64,000 bases of DNA, taken from Tupaia tana (taxonomy: Eukaryota; Chordata; Mammalia; Scandentia; Tupaiidae). Shown here piece after piece: positions 8,940 to 23,700 of the stretch. The notes under the pieces were generated by a model. It made no database searches. It saw only the letters and a program-made list of their open reading frames with translations, and had not been told where the DNA came from. The translations under genes and the position numbers were made by a program. The stretch is from positions 77,241,791-77,305,790 of the forward strand of contig JAKSZU010000013.1 of the NCBI GenBank assembly GCA_026018925.1, written 5' to 3'. Positions within the stretch are counted from its first letter, which is position 1. Every line of letters begins with the position of its first letter.

Positions 8940-10850
8940 CAAGGAATATCAGTAGAGCTCTCAAGTAAGAGGTTATTATAAAAAGACTCTAGTACCCTGG
9001 GTCAGCTAACATCCCTCATTTCAAGAAACGGTAGAGGCTCAGAAACAACGGATTTTTAAATGAAAGTAGTATGAAATTGGAATTAAACTAAAGCAACTTC
9101 TAGTGCTTCTCACTTTTTATTCTTTGCTAAGTAGAAGAAGCTTCAGATAATCTCAAAAGAACTAGAAAAATAGATACTATGTTTTTCAGTACTCAGTGTC
9201 TTTAAATGAGAAGAAAATAATTTTGAATATGAAGTCTACTTATTCTAATTCTAATAACACTGTTAAGCTATCTTGAGAAGTCAACTAAAAAAAAGTGTTT
9301 TCAGAGGGAATTTTAATCTGAGTAATTCTGATTTCTCATAACGTCTGTCTGTCAACCTTCATAAAGATGGAGGGACATTTGAACTTAGACCAGAAAATGC
9401 ATTGGGGAAAATCCAAGGTAGTATGTCAAAGGACCTAGCAAGAAGCAAAAGCGACAACAGGCTCCTCTCGCTTAGACACAGCCTGCATGGCTTTTGCATT
9501 AATGCTTCAGCCCTCAATACAATCTGAGAATAAGTAGAATATAACAAATGATAAAGCAGCCATAAAAGCAATCAATAAGGGCTAAGTAAAGCTAAAACAG
9601 GCTAAAAAATGAATTACTCAGCTAGTAGGTATCTGGGACATTTTAAGGAAATGAAGAGAAACAAATATATTAGAAAGTATTGGATAATGAGTGTTCATTT
9701 ATAACTTCATGAAAAAATATGTCACAAAGTGCATGAGTGTATAAAGCTAGAAGATATCTCAACTTATACCTAGGAAGGAATCCACCCATATTTAACAATA
9801 ATAATCCTAAACAAATAGCAAAAGGCACAGAAATATGTTCCCCATAAAACTGTTCCCAACCTAAGTTGTGAGGTGCAGGAATTATTCAAAGCCACAGATG
9901 TTCAAAACCAGTTTTAGGAAATAATTGCATTTATTGATGACAAGTTTTAAACTGTCATTGGCACCAAACTTCAAATTTGAATTCAAACTATAAAGAATGA
10001 CAATTCATATATTACCTCTAAAAAGGACATAATAAATAAACACTTAACTCATGTTTGTTTTAGTAATAAAGATAGTTGGTTTCATTAACATAAATTATAC
10101 TAAATAAATTTGTACATATTTAATTATTGCACTGTTCATAATTTTTTCCTGCAACTCATTCAAAGATAACAGCCAAAAGGCTGATACAGAAATATCAAGA
10201 CATGTTTCTGTGAGAAGCTCAAGAAAAGGGATCTAGTTCTTTACCTACCCCACAGCATTTAATTCAATGTTCAACACACAACAGAGGCTTAAAAATAATC
10301 AATGATATGAGAAAGACACTTATTAAAAAACAATGGAAATTGATTCTTTTAATTACCAATTACTTTCTATTGGTATTAATAATAATAAAACCCATAAGCG
10401 TTATAACTAGCCTTTATTGATTTTGCTTATGCCAATACATAATATCTATCTATCTCACACACACATACACAAACGCTGTAAGTTAATTCCACTCTAAACA
10501 CCTGTGCAGTTTAAATGGCAAGAACTCTAAAATAACAGAAATCAGCATATGCCCAGGCACCTACTGAAGGGAAAGCTAGTCTATACCACCATCTAGTGGC
10601 CACAGAATACAGCACTGAAAAAAGAGAGTATCCCTGAAAACAGAGGGGTCCTAGAGGTTACAGGTAGAGCTAACACCCTCCTGGTCGATAGAGCCAGTAT
10701 CCTCCTCCTGCTACCTTCTACACATTTGCCTGAGGCTGACCTTTGGACAAGACCAAGCAGGAACACCATTAAGTACATTCTTCCCTTTGACCACTTCATG
10801 TAATTTCCACCACCACCCTTCAACTAAGTGATACCTATTCGTTTTGAAAG
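8940..10850. other. Intergenic, nothing recognised
   Basis: AT-rich sequence with no reading frame, exon or repeat that I can support. Short frames on either strand do not resemble a known protein. Confidence 0.5.
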
Positions 10851-11090
10851 ATGTAGAAATGCATTATCACACTCATCAGATCACATTGAAATGATAAAAA
10901 TTTATTAAAGAAGCCTCATACACTTCTATTAAGTGCACACAATTATAAAATTGTTTGGTACTTTTTAGTAATAATGAATATGGACATATCTTATGACTCA
11001 GCAATTCTATTCCTAGCTATATACCCCAGTCAATAATTTATGTGTAATCTCCAGTACAAACAGCCAGAAGTCTACTGATAGAATTCAGAG
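10850..11090 (+). repeat. Ancient L1 fragment
   Basis: Contains cttatgactcagcaattcta followed by tcctagctatatacccc, typical of the L1 ORF2 3' region. Confidence 0.6.
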
Positions 11091-11951
11091 AGTCTAGTTA
11101 CTTCAATGGGTAAAAGTAATATCTTTATTGTCCCCAACTTGTACCTGAAATTAAGCATTTGTTGTAGCCGTCAGTTTTACTCCTCATGGTCTGCATTTTC
11201 CTCTGAGCTGTCCCCTCTTATCTTTATGCTGGGTACATTCAGGTAATGAGGCTCAAGAGATGGCAAAGCTAGTGAGTAGAAAAAGTCTGAGTCCCTACTC
11301 ACCATTAAAGAAGGACTGCCTGCCAACTAGGAAAAACCCCTTTAGATTCTTAAGGAACAAGAAATAAAGGCTTACTGTGTTTGAGGAATTATATACTTAG
11401 TGTCTATATATTACAGCAGTTTAGCCTTTCTTAATATATTATTGTAAAGGTGAACCACATGAAGGAACAACAGGAACAGTTGGAGCGTCAGAACCAATCT
11501 TAAACAAATAAATCAGGGGAATGGCTACCCACCAAATACTGAGATAATCCACGCTTCCTCCTCAGTCACAGGAAACTGAAACAAGAATTACACCTCACAG
11601 ATGGAACACTGGATATTTCCAGTCAGGGTAAAAGACTAGACTAAGATAAATCACTTACAGACACTGAAAGATGGTGGGTGTGGGGGGGGTTCAATGAAAA
11701 GAGGCTTAAGAAATCCTGCAGTGGACTCAACTATTTAATAGGCACCACTCACACTCAAAGAGCTTTTAAACTTTTATATTATCTCACTTAGTAACATCAT
11801 ACGATAGCCAAGGATTACAAATAAAAAAGGATTTTAGAGAAAACTCCACTACCAAAAGTAGAAGATAAATCAAATAGATATAAAACATAACAAAACAGAA
11901 ATAATGCAGAAAGATTTAAAACAATGCCTATTTAAAAATTAAACATCTATA

Positions 11952-12211
11952 GGGACCAGCAGTTAGCGTAATGGCTATGTCACTGGACTCCCACGTAGTC
12001 AACTGCGGTTCACGTCCCAGACCAGGTGGCTTAAAACTCATGCCCGGCGCGTGTGCATGCATGCCCAAGATCCCGAAAGGAGAACGGAGGAGAAGGGATT
12101 GCGGCATGGCCATCCCCCTAGGGGGTGATTTCTCGCTTTCTGTCTCTCTGTCTCTCTCTGTCTGTCTGGCGAGCGCACGCACCCTATAGCAGAAACCTCT
12201 CCAAAAAAAAA
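11952..12211 (+). repeat. t-SINE, long form, young
   Basis: Complete forward copy with direct repeats aattaaacat at both ends. CpG sites and the ctatagcagaaacctctcc tail are well kept. Confidence 0.9.
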
Positions 12212-12513
12212 ATTAAACATATATAATTAATATCCCCAGAGAGATAGGCAAACAGAACCCACGAAGCAAAAAGAGAATACTATTTCCAGAAAAAGAGGGA
12301 AATAAAGAAATGTTCTGAGGAAGAGGTTTAAAAAAAAAAAAAGGAGCTCTTAGAAATAAATATTGTAAAATAGAATTTTAAAACTTTAAAAATTTCATAA
12401 TACCAGGGACAAATACAAAAAAAAGAGTTAGGAAGATAAAATCATGACACTTTCCTCATAAAAGACTAAACCAAAATGGTATATAAAGGAAAACAATAGA
12501 AAATAGAAAATTA

Positions 12514-12740
12514 GGGACCAGCGGATGGCATAATGGTTATGCTGGTGGATTCCCATGTAGTCGATTGCAGTTCAAGTCCCAGACCCAGCAACTTAAAACT
12601 CACGCCAGGCACATGCGGGATTGCAGCGTGGGCAACCTCCTCTGGAAGGAGATTTCTCGCTTTCTGTCTTTCTGTCTCTTTCTCTCTCTCTGGCAAATGC
12701 ACAGCCCAATAGCAAAAATCTCTCTTTTAAAAAAAAAGAA
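12514..12740 (+). repeat. t-SINE, long form with internal deletion
   Basis: Forward copy lacking part of the middle module. It is flanked by the direct repeat gaaaatagaaaattag on both sides. Confidence 0.85.
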
Positions 12741-13216
12741 AATAGAAAATTAGCGGATCAAATCAAGGCACAATGTTTAAATGTCCTAAATTTGGGAGAT
12801 TGGCAAGGGAAAAAAAGCTGAGAAACACAATAAATTTTCAGGATTGAAGAGCATTCAGGTGAGTCTACTGAGTGAGACAAGATGAATGGAAAACAGTTTT
12901 AAGACGAATCATTGTGAAATTTCAGAATACCAGGGACAAATACAAAAAAATAAAATAAAATAAAGCTTCCAAAGAGAGTTAGAAATAAGTATATATAAAG
13001 AACCAGCATTCAGAATGTCATGACTCTTTCACTTTTCACCAGAACCTGAAATATAATATTGCATCATTTTTAAAAAATATGAAAAAAGATTTCTAATATA
13101 AAACTTTATACCCATCAAAATTATGAATCAAAAGATTGCTAGAACAGAGCTATTTTTAGAGATGCAAGTTTCAAAATATTAATTCTCATGAATGTCATCC
13201 TAAAATTTGATGGGAT

Positions 13217-13475
13217 GGGGGCCAGACTGACATAGTGGTTACATTGCTGGACTACCACATGGTCAACCGCAGTTCGAGTCCCATATCCAGTGGCTTGAAA
13301 TTCACACTGGGCACATGTGTGTGCATGCCCAAGATCCCAGGAGGAGAATGGAGAAGGGATTGTGGTATGGCCATCTCCCCTGGTGGGGCGATTTCTCACT
13401 TTTCCTCTCACTGTCTCTGTCTGTCTCTCTCTCTCCACACACCCTAAGGTTAAAAACCTCTAAAAAAATTTTTTT
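13217..13475 (+). repeat. t-SINE, long form
   Basis: Forward copy with head ggggccagactgacatagtgg and B box agttcgagtccc. Confidence 0.85.
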
Positions 13476-13479
13476 TGAT

Positions 13480-14960
13480 GGTACAGGGGTAGGGGTAATA
13501 AGATGATAAAACAGGAGGTCCCACACAAGGCAAATGAGAGTTCCCAGTTTAACCATGAAAGGAGATCCCAGACCATTGCCATGTCATCTTAGAGATCTAC
13601 TTGGTAACAACAGAGCAAGAGATCTAGGACTCTGGAAAAGTTAACCCCAAAAGATGGAGCTGGGTTTAATCATAGAAAAGAAAGCTATACCTCTGACAAA
13701 GAATTGGGGATTAACAAGTGATAGATATATAAATAGAGAAAAGATATATTCACTCTCTAATTAATCAAAATGATAGGTTCAATGCCACAGAACAGCAGTT
13801 TAAACTAGATGATTTATTTTGTCAAATCCAAAGAAGAGTATTCCAGGGCTCCTAGGATGGCCTTCTATGGTGTTAAACACTTAGGCTGCCCCTCTCTTGT
13901 TTCATTAACTTAGCATATACCTTCTACCTCATAGTCCAAGAACTCAAGCCATTACATTGATAATCCAGCACACAGAAACAAGGACTAAATAAATAAACAA
14001 CCCCCCTCCTTTACCCCTTTAATATCACTTACAGGTTAAAATGCACTGACACTTTCCACTGATCAGATCATAGTCAGGAGGCTTCTTGCAGTAAGCTGCA
14101 AGAATTCGATAACTGATATTCAAAAAGGGGGTAGAAAAGGTAAAGTGAAATTGAAAAATAGCTAGTAGTCTGTACTACCTCCCTCCAGCACTTTCCACTA
14201 TCATCTCCTATTATAGTTTTCTTCATACCATTATTTAATCCCTGATTTACTGTCCCCTTTTTAGGTGCTTTCCCAAGCCATATGCTCCAAGAGAATAACA
14301 ACTTTGCCTTTGCTCACCTCTGTACCTTAGTTTCTAGTTAAGTACTAGGTGCATAGAAGATATTTAGTAGGTATTGGTTGAATGAGTAAATAATTGCTAA
14401 TTCCAAAATAATAAATGTAATTATATAGATCCAGTCCTGACAAATGCTTTGTTTAGTCTTACCTGGTAGACACATATGTGCCTAACAGGGAAAAACTAAG
14501 GCGCTCCTCCGGAATTAATTTTTAAAAACCTCCCTTCCTTAGGACAGATGATTCAAAAGTTCTTCCACAAGATAACAACCAATACAACCAAATAGCCCTA
14601 TAATAATTCCCTAATTCTAGTGATGTATGCAATATCACTTCAACTGGTTCAATAATGTAACTGTTAGCAAGTATGACATAGATAATGTAATCAAATAACC
14701 ATTTTTTAAATGTGCATTAGTAGACCAAGGAAGAAGTGGTATGAAGAAGTGGTATGAAGTGACCTAAATCCTAACTGGTCCACGTTAAGAGTTACTATCT
14801 ATAACTGGAAAAACAAAATAACAAAATAACAGAATATATCTGTAATTTAGAAAGAAAACAAACACGAAAAGAAAAAGATCAAGCCGTTGAATGCACTTAT
14901 TCTGGAGACCAGTAATCAGAGAAGACTAGTTCAGTGAGTGTGATGTTTTGCTTTTAAGTC
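13480..14960. other. Intergenic, nothing firm
   Basis: No gene recognised. A splice-like stretch on the - strand near 14040-14110 was considered and rejected. Confidence 0.4.
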
Positions 14961-14964
14961 TTTT

Positions 14965-15206
14965 TTAGAGGTTTTTACCTTAGAGTGCATGCATGGGGTG
15001 GGGCCAGAGACAAGGAGAGGGAAAATGAGAAATCAACCCCCAGGGAGGATGGCCACACGGCAATCCCTTCTCCATTCTCCTCCCAGGGATTTTGGGCAGG
15101 CTCCCACACAGCCCAGCGTGATTTGAAGCCACTGATTTGGGACTCAAATTTCAGTGGACCATGCGGAAGTCCAGAGAGGTAACCACTACGCCATCTGCTG
15201 GTCCCT
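14965..15206 (-). repeat. t-SINE, long form
   Basis: Reverse copy ending ccatctgctggtccc, about 330 bp upstream of the NIPSNAP3B CpG island. Confidence 0.85.
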
Positions 15207-15539
15207 GAATTTAAGTCTTAAAGAACTTCAATCTGTTCTTAAATTGGACTTTCTCTCATCAGATTCAGTGCCTCTTTTCCTCTGTGCTGGTGGAAAATTT
15301 ACACTAAATATTTACTAGGGGCCTTCCAGGGTCATAGTGGGGCTGCAATGTGGATTGGGAATACATTTTCAACCCAGAAAACGGAACGCTGCTGGTTGAC
15401 TACTCTGTTTGTCATACCAAATAAAACTTAACTCCAGCAAAAAAAAAAAAAACTCCATGATTTTACATACGAAGCACTACATACACATGCACCATCCACC
15501 CAACCTTCACGTGGACACGCTAACATAGAAGAATTCTAC

Positions 15540-16260
15540 GCAACTGCGCGGTGGAGTAGATGAGGAAGCGAGCTCAGAAGGGGGAACAGGAACGACCTCA
15601 GCATTGAGCTGGTTCGACTTTTGCCTCCGACATCAGGACCAAGAACCTCGCAGAAAATAACGCGGAACCAAAGGGTCATTGACGACGCCTCAGACCTGCC
15701 CCACGCAAGCCCCGCCCACCCGCCGCGCCCCCAGGGGTGGGCGGAGCTGACCCGCCCCCTTCCGCGACCGACCACGGGCGGCTGTCCGCGGAGTCCGGCC
15801 GGGAAGCCGCAGAGGGCATCTCGGACAGAACACGGCTGGGTGCCTTCTCAGCGCTGCAAGCCCCGCCATGCTGGCCCTGCGAAGCTGCCTGACTAGGGCG
15901 CTGGCCGCGCGGACGCTCGCGCCTCAGGTACCGCCGCACAGACGCGCCGCCCGCGCATGCGCCCCGCCGCCGGGGTCTAGTGCCAGCCGGACGCGGAGTT
16001 GAGACCTGGGCCGTGCGTGAGGAGGGAGGGCGGCGAAGACCCGCTTACAGGGGTCGCGAGCTCGGAGAACAGGGGGCTTTTCCGGCCTGCGTGTCAGGAG
16101 GCCTCAGAGCGCCGGCGGTGCTGTCCCTGCCGCCCGGCATGGTCGGTCCTGAGGCTCCCGGATCGCCCGCCACGTTCTCGCCAGGCCTGGCTGGGCTTGG
16201 GTCGAGCCTCCTGGTTTAACCAGCCATGGCCCCGTCCACACTGTAGGTAGACGGAGAAAG
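15540..16260 (+). promoter_or_regulatory. CpG-island promoter of the NIPSNAP3B-like gene
   Basis: A sharp change from AT-rich to GC-rich, CpG-dense sequence covers the 5' UTR, exon 1 and the start of intron 1. GC-box-like stretches (ccccgcccacccgccgcgcc) precede the start codon. No TATA box is evident, as is usual for a housekeeping promoter. The transcription start was not located. Confidence 0.8.
15868..15927 (+). CDS. NIPSNAP3B: NIPSNAP3B-like exon 1 (coding part)
   Basis: The ATG has G at -3 (gccATGc). The 20 codons end at CAG before GTACCG. This is the first ATG that gives the family N-terminus. Confidence 0.92.
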
Positions 16261-17668
16261 AGGCTGAGCAGCCGGGGCCGCTCCTTTCAACGAAATACTC
16301 AGCCCCGGAGCATTTTGTGGACAACCTGAAGAAGCAGCCTAGGGTCCAGGTGGGAGGACCGACCCACCGGTGCCGCCCTAGTCTCGTGAAGCCCGCCCCC
16401 AAATCAGAAAGGGTTGACAGCCTCCTAGCCAACGTGACCATAACACAGTCAACCCTAGAAAACAAAGAAGGAAAATGGGGTCCTGCCCTATCCTGTGTCT
16501 CTAACCCAGGGCAGTCTAGGAGGGTTAACTATTCCTGACACAAGCTTGCGCAAGAGCCATTAATGTCCATTGGCCCAGTATTAACCATGTGACTTTTGCC
16601 TTCTTGTTCTCTCAAGTGGGGCAGGGCTAAGGCTTATTTATCTACAACCTCATCCTGAACTTTCAGTTTTTAAGTATTTACCAATTGATCTCTTATTAAT
16701 AAATCAGAAGCCATTGCTGTCTAGAATGAGCCCACTCTTGGAAATGAGGAGGCTTGAATCACTCATGATTCCTCCTCCAGCACAGTTTTCAGCCCTGCAA
16801 AAAAGTCGCCTTGCCCATATGCACTGCCCTGCAAATACACATATCCCTCTCTCCCTGTGGGTAACCTTTCTCTAAACTTCCCTATTGAAATGTGTGCCTT
16901 TGCTTACCTCTTTGTTCTCCAAATACAAATCCATAAAATAGCTTGAAATGCAGTTATTACAAATACCTTATTGCCCATTTTCTGATATTTATATATTTTT
17001 AAAACTATAGGTACTAGGCAGCTTTTTTTCCCCCCATAGTAATCTGCTATTAGAGTTTGATTAAGTTGACCCAGAAGAGAATGTTGATCGACACAGAGAA
17101 GAGCTGCAGCATATTCTGGTGGGAAGAATGTTTTCTAAGCAGTTAGACATGCTCAGTAAGAACAGAAACGCACATTGAGCACAAATGGAATTTATTCAAG
17201 ATGGAAAATTAAGATATTATATACAAACTAAGTAGATTATTATATGAAGTAACCAAAAATATGTCAACAGAAGAGGCTTACTTAAACAATAAATTATTCT
17301 CGTTAGTCAGCTTCAAACTAACATGCTAGCCAAACCAACCTTAAATGAATTTTTCTGCCACAGTGATAATACTGCTCAAGAGAAGCGGGATCCCCAATAG
17401 TGATGCAGTTTGAATGCCCCACTTGTAGCCTGAAACATGCCCACCACACAGTCAAGAGTGTCCAAGATTCTATGGGCTGGAGAACTGGAGAATGGAGTTC
17501 ACAAAATGACCAGACCCTGGGGAGGGTGCTTCTTTCTTACTGTCACATGCATGTGCACAGTCTATCATGAATAAAGAAAGTCCAAAAAAAAAAAAAAAAA
17601 AAAAAAAGCCAAAGATTAAAAAAAAAAAAAAAAGATGGATTTCTAAATAATGCCATGTGAGGGTGTGT

Positions 17669-17702
<34 letters not shown>

Positions 17703-20700
17703 CTATAAAGGGAAAATTTCTGGCAGGACATTTGCTACTAAAACTTAAGTTCATTTAGACTCAGAGAACCAAATAAGGACAAAAATTTATGTAGTGTGCA
17801 TAAACCTATTACAGAGTATACTGACAGTTCTTAAGGGATTTATTCATCAACTTGATATAATTTAGTTAATTAAATGTCCTTTACATTGCATCCGTAATTA
17901 CAAACAATGATATAGGTAATTAAGACTTGACTACCTTTTTCTAGCATCTGAACAGTTTACCATTATGTTACAATGCAATTGGGCCAGTCATAACTTTCTT
18001 TTGCATTGCACTCTAGTCCCATTTTTGACCAATGGTCTTCTTCATCAGATTTTTGTAAAATATTTTTACTTGAATAGCGTTTTCTATTTTTTCAAAATCC
18101 TAAAAAACACTTTTTAGCTAGTAAAAATATTTTATTGTGCCTACCAAAATAGTTGCATATTTTATAAAGTCCTTTTAAATGCATAATCGTACTATGAGTA
18201 CATATAAGACTGACAGGTTGAATATTAGCTAAGTAAAAGAAAGCTATTTGTAAATTTATAAGAATTTTAATGGTACTTCTTGGGTAAAAGACTTATCATT
18301 GACACCTAGTACCATCTTAGGAACAGCTTCTTACAAAAGAAAAGTGGGTAGAGGTGAACCCATCCTAGGAAATAGTAACTATATATTCAGCATACTTCAG
18401 AGCAGTTACCTTTATTGACATCTCTACCCAAATCACATCTTTAGAGAGTTGACAAAAGAAATACAAACATAGATTGAGCCTTTTGAGTGTCCTTGTACTG
18501 ACTCAGATTTGGGTGAAACATAATGGAATAAATCCTACCTTCCCCAAGTATTTAAATTTGCCTTATCTTTGTCAGGTGTGTTCATCTTTTGCTACGGGTC
18601 CCAGGCAACATGATGGAACACTATATGAATTTCGTACTTACTGCCTTAAACCTTCAAAAATGAATGAGTTCCTGGAAAATATTAAGAAAATCATTCATCT
18701 TCGGACAGCTCACTCTGAATTGGTTGGATTCTGGAGGACCGAATTTGGAGGCAGAATGAATAGAGTGTTTCATATTTGGAAATATGGTATGAGCTTTCCA
18801 GCTTAAGTGCTCTATACTTTTTTCATTCTATTATATATTACATAAGATACAGCTCTCGGATATATATTACTATAAATACATATAGGTTAAGAAAAACTTT
18901 ACAAGCAAAACCAGAAAATAAATTTAGTAATCATTTTCCCAATTATTCACCTCTAAGAAGCCTTTGCTTGAGCTCTTATATTATCATAAATGGGAAAATG
19001 TGGAGTCTCATGTTTCAGATCATAAAATTGCACTAGATTTTAATTAGCAGAATTTTAGAATGGCATATTGTGAAGATGTATATAAAAAACTTAGAGCAGT
19101 AATTGCAAAAGTCCAAGTGGATTAAGATTCCAAAAAGAAAAAAAGTATCTTTTCTTGCTACAGTCAGGGTTGGACATCAGTGTTTTATTGAGAGTAGAAA
19201 TAATTCAAACTTTTAGGAGTCTACTTTGGGAAAATGGAGATTGACAGAAGTCAATGGTTATCTTTTTTTTTCCCAAGAATTATTTTTATTTCATTTCTTT
19301 TGCCATTATTACTTTTCAGTTTGCTACAGAGCACATATGCTCACCAGAGAGAGACACACAGTGGCGGGGGGGGGGGGGGGGGGGTGAGGGGGTGAGTGAG
19401 AAAGCAAGAGAGAGAGAGAGAGAAGTGGGGAAGTGAGAAAGCAAGCTGCCAGGTCTGGAACTCAAATCATGTGGGAGTTTAGCACCTTAACCATCATACC
19501 ACTTGCTGGCCACTATGGTTAGCTTTTTAGCTTCATCCAAACCTGATATTTAATAGTTCTGGCTGTGTTTAAAAACCACTTTATTTCTGCATCACAAATT
19601 TTTAAAGAATTTATTGTAATTCTAGTCTGAGAAAGTAAAGGAATTAGCATTCTTCCCATTTTGAAGCTGACTTATACCTGATTTAACAGAGGAAAGAGAA
19701 CAAGTTACAGTAATCCCCACAATGTTTATTACTCCATTGTCTAAGTAGTCCACATCAGGACTTGGTGATCTCCAAAGAGATTTTTAATAATTTCATTTAG
19801 TGTGAGTGATCAGCATTTAAAGTCAATAGTCATAAAAGAATTTAATATAAAAAGCATTTATTCAGTACTTAACATGGTCATTCTTTTTTCTTTTTTTTTT
19901 TTTAGTTTGCCAAAGATCTTATGCACTCACCATAGAGAGACAGAGAGGGAGAAAGTACCCATGATGGAGTGTGGTCACAATCCCTCCTCCTCTTCCATCA
20001 GGCATGCATACACATGGGCCTAGTGTGTTTTTCACACCACCAGGCCAAGGAAGTGTTTTGTTTTGTTTTGTTTTGTTTTGTTTTGTTTCCTAAGAATTAT
20101 TTAGTTTTATTTATTCTTATGTTTTAATTCATCAGAGAGGGAGGGAAAGGGAAAGTGAGAAAGCAAGTCACCAGGTCTAAGACTCAAACTGCACTTAGCC
20201 ATGTGAGTCCAGAACCTTAATCACCACACCACCTACTGTCCTGGGGCCATGATTTGAACTGTACAGTTGACTATGTGGAGTCCAGCTCCATTAACCACAA
20301 GACCACAGAGCTGACCCATTCTTGTTTTCATGCTATAATAAAACAAGCCCATTAAATATAATTTATGCTTTAGATATACTATAAGTTGAATCCTGCCTCA
20401 TTTAAGTAAGCTTTTGTAACTCACTCAAGCAGTATGATAGGTGGTTATTCCTTCTCCTTAAAATAAACCATGTAAAACGTACATGTCATTAGAAGGCCCT
20501 GATAGTAAATATAATATTAGGCTCATATTTGGTAAATATATATGCCTGTTTGGGTAACATAAGCAGGAGGGAAATAAGTAAAATACTGGAAGAAAAGAAT
20601 GGTTAACAGTGAGTAAGAAAATTAGCATATTTTTGGAAGCTGTTAGATCAAAGAAGAGACTTGAAAAGTACATCTTAATTTTTGGGGGGAGAGGTTTTTG

Positions 20701-23700
20701 CTATAGGATGCATGTGCTCGCCAGACAGAGACAGAGAGATAGAAAGTGAGAAATCACCCTCCGGGGGGATGGCCATGCTGCAGTGCCTTCTCCTCCATTC
20801 TCCTCTCGGGATCTTGGGCATGCACACACACGTGCACCCGGCATGAGTTTAAGCCACCAGGTCTGGGACTCGAAGGTCAGCTACATGAGAGTTCAGTGAC
20901 ATAGCCATTATGCTAACTGCTGGTCCCCCAAAAAAGTACATCTTAATTTCATTTGTGTTAAATTTGGTTCAACAATACCTTAACCTGATAACTAACTACA
21001 ATAAGGCTTTCTTAAACTAGTACTATACATTGAATGCCTCTGTTAATAAGAATAGTTACCATATATTGAGACTAAGGTGCCAAACACTGTTCTAAACTCT
21101 TTTCTAATTCATTTAATCTTCACAATGATCCTGGAAGTAGATATTATAGTTTATATGTATTTCATAGAATAAAAAACTGAGGTAGACAGGATTCAATAAT
21201 TTACCTGCCTACTAACGTGGTAGGTAGCCCCTATAAAAGCACATTATATGATGTTGCAATTAGTTCTTCACACATCTATTCTGCATTTAGACTGAGTGAC
21301 TTGTCAGTTGTCACGTCTATTTTCTTCTTTTTACCATAGGGCATGTATACTTGCCAGGGAGAGACAGAGAGAGAGAGAAAGTGAGAAATCATCCCTCCAG
21401 GGGGACTGTTTACATTGCAGTCCCTTCTTCATTCTCCTCTTGGGATTTTGGGCACACACGCATACATGCCTGGTATGATTTTCAAGCCACCAAGTCTGGG
21501 TCTCAAACCATGGTCGGCTATGAGGGAATCCCACCATCTTAACCTCTGTGCCACCTGCTGGATCCAATTGTCACTTCTATTTAAGTTAGTATTTCCAGTG
21601 GCATAGGTTCCTATGTCCCCTCAATGAATGTTTGCTCTCCATGAAAATTCAAATATACAGGTTATTTTAAACAGAAAATCTTTATTTTTCTTAATTCTTT
21701 CTTTCCATAGATAATTTCACTCATAGAACTAAAGTTCGGAAAGCCATAGCAGACGATAAGGAATGGCAACAAGCTCTTACACCAAATTTGGCTCACATTG
21801 ATATACAGGAGAATGAGATTGCTTATCTGGTACCATGGTGCAAAATAGAAAAGCCTCCAAAAGAAGGTAAGCCGTTTCTCTTAGTCACTTTGAGAGTTTT
21901 TGTTTGTTTGTTTGTTTTAAGTTCATTATATTTATTTCTTCCATGAGCAGGAGACACAAAGAAACAATACCTCCAACAGGGTTTTGATGATGATCTCCAC
22001 CCACAGTTCCAACCACCCCTGGATCATAGGCTTGCCTATACCCTTCCTATTTGGGGAGGTCTCCATACAAACCCAGAATCCACCCATGTAGGTCAGCCCC
22101 ACTTAATTTTTACTGCTACACCACCATTCTGCCCCTTGTCACTTTGATCTTTGATGAGTAAACCACTAGAAATCTAAAGCTATGAAGACTAAAGTTCCAT
22201 GATGGGGGGAGGAGAAGTTGATTATTTTTATTTATATGGTGATTATGAAGATAAAAATTAATTTGAGCTCTTTGATTATTCTTAAAAATGAAATGTTTTT
22301 CCAAATTGGGATCTTACTGATCCTTAAAGTTTATCTGTGTTATATTAAAGGTTGACATGGGTTGTAAAAATGCAGAAGGGATTGGTAGCAAGGAAAATGG
22401 GTATAGATAGGTGAGGGGTAGTTTATGAAATTTTGTCTAGCTTTAAAATACTATAAATTTTAAATATGAAAGTATTTTTCACAAGTTCACCAAATCTTAA
22501 ATCATTAAATACACTTTTGCTTTTAAGATTGACTGAAGGAAATTAATTAAATTAATAAGTTATATTATTGTAGTTTAACTTTTATATCTTCCTTTTTCTT
22601 GAAAGTCTCGGTTTTAAAGTAATTCTTAAGATTTGTCTTCTTGCTGACTTCACTTATTACTCACTTAAGGAAATAATTAGCTCAATCTAGTTTTTTTTTT
22701 TTTTTTTTTCTCCCCATAGGTCACATGGGCTTGTGGGAGAGAGACAGAGAGAGAGAAAATGAGAAATTACCCCCCAAGGGGGTGGCCACACTGTAGTCCT
22801 ACCCCTACATTCTCCTCCTGGGATTTTAGGCACATACACACACACATATGCACCCAGCATGATTTTCAAGCCATCTGGTCTGGGACTCAAACCACACAGT
22901 CGGCCTTATGGAAATCCAGCACCTTAACCACCATGCCACCTCTTGGCCCCTATCTCAATCTAGTTTTAAACATTAATCAGAAGAATATAGACACATTTAA
23001 ATGTTATTTCCCCCACTATTCCTAACTTTATATTCTCTTTTAGATTACAAGAGATTTTAAAAGTCTTATTTGAATATAATACAGTTCAACTTCCCCTCAA
23101 CTTTCAGCATTATCTAAACAAAGTAGTTGGCTTCTTGGAAGATGTCAGATCTTGGTTATCTACCTTTATGATGTTCATAAATCACCAGTTACTTTGTACC
23201 TTTTTCCTTTTTCTACTTGTTCCAACGTTTCTTTCCATGTATCCCATACTTCAGACCAGAAGTAAAATGCTTTCTAAGCATTTACCTTGATGATTAGAAA
23301 CAATAAAGCTATTTCCTTCAGCATTTTTATTAATGTGAAGACTTAATAAGTATGACTGCATAAATACATAGACATGCTGTGATCTTCTAAATATGTATAT
23401 ATAGGTTAGCCTTTTACTGGAACTAAGCAAACCTATAGGGTTGTTGGAAAAGTCATGACACAGTTTTTTCTGTTTTCCTACCCAGAAAATACGTCATGAT
23501 TTTCTGACGACCCAATAATTAAAAATTGCTTGATTATCTTCTGTAAAATAATTCTTTTTTTAATCCCTACTCTAGGAGTCTATGAACTTGTCATTTTTGA
23601 GATGAAACCTGGTGGGCCAGCTGTGTGGGGTGATGCATTTAAAAGGGCAATTAATGCACATGTTGATTCAGGCTACACGAAATTAGTTGGTGTTTTCCAC

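Noticed and set aside
14040..14110. Exon-like stretch on the - strand (AG, YCKKPPDYDLISGKCQC, then GTAAGT)
   Set aside because: Suggestive reading with splice-like ends, but no neighbouring exon and no protein I recognise.
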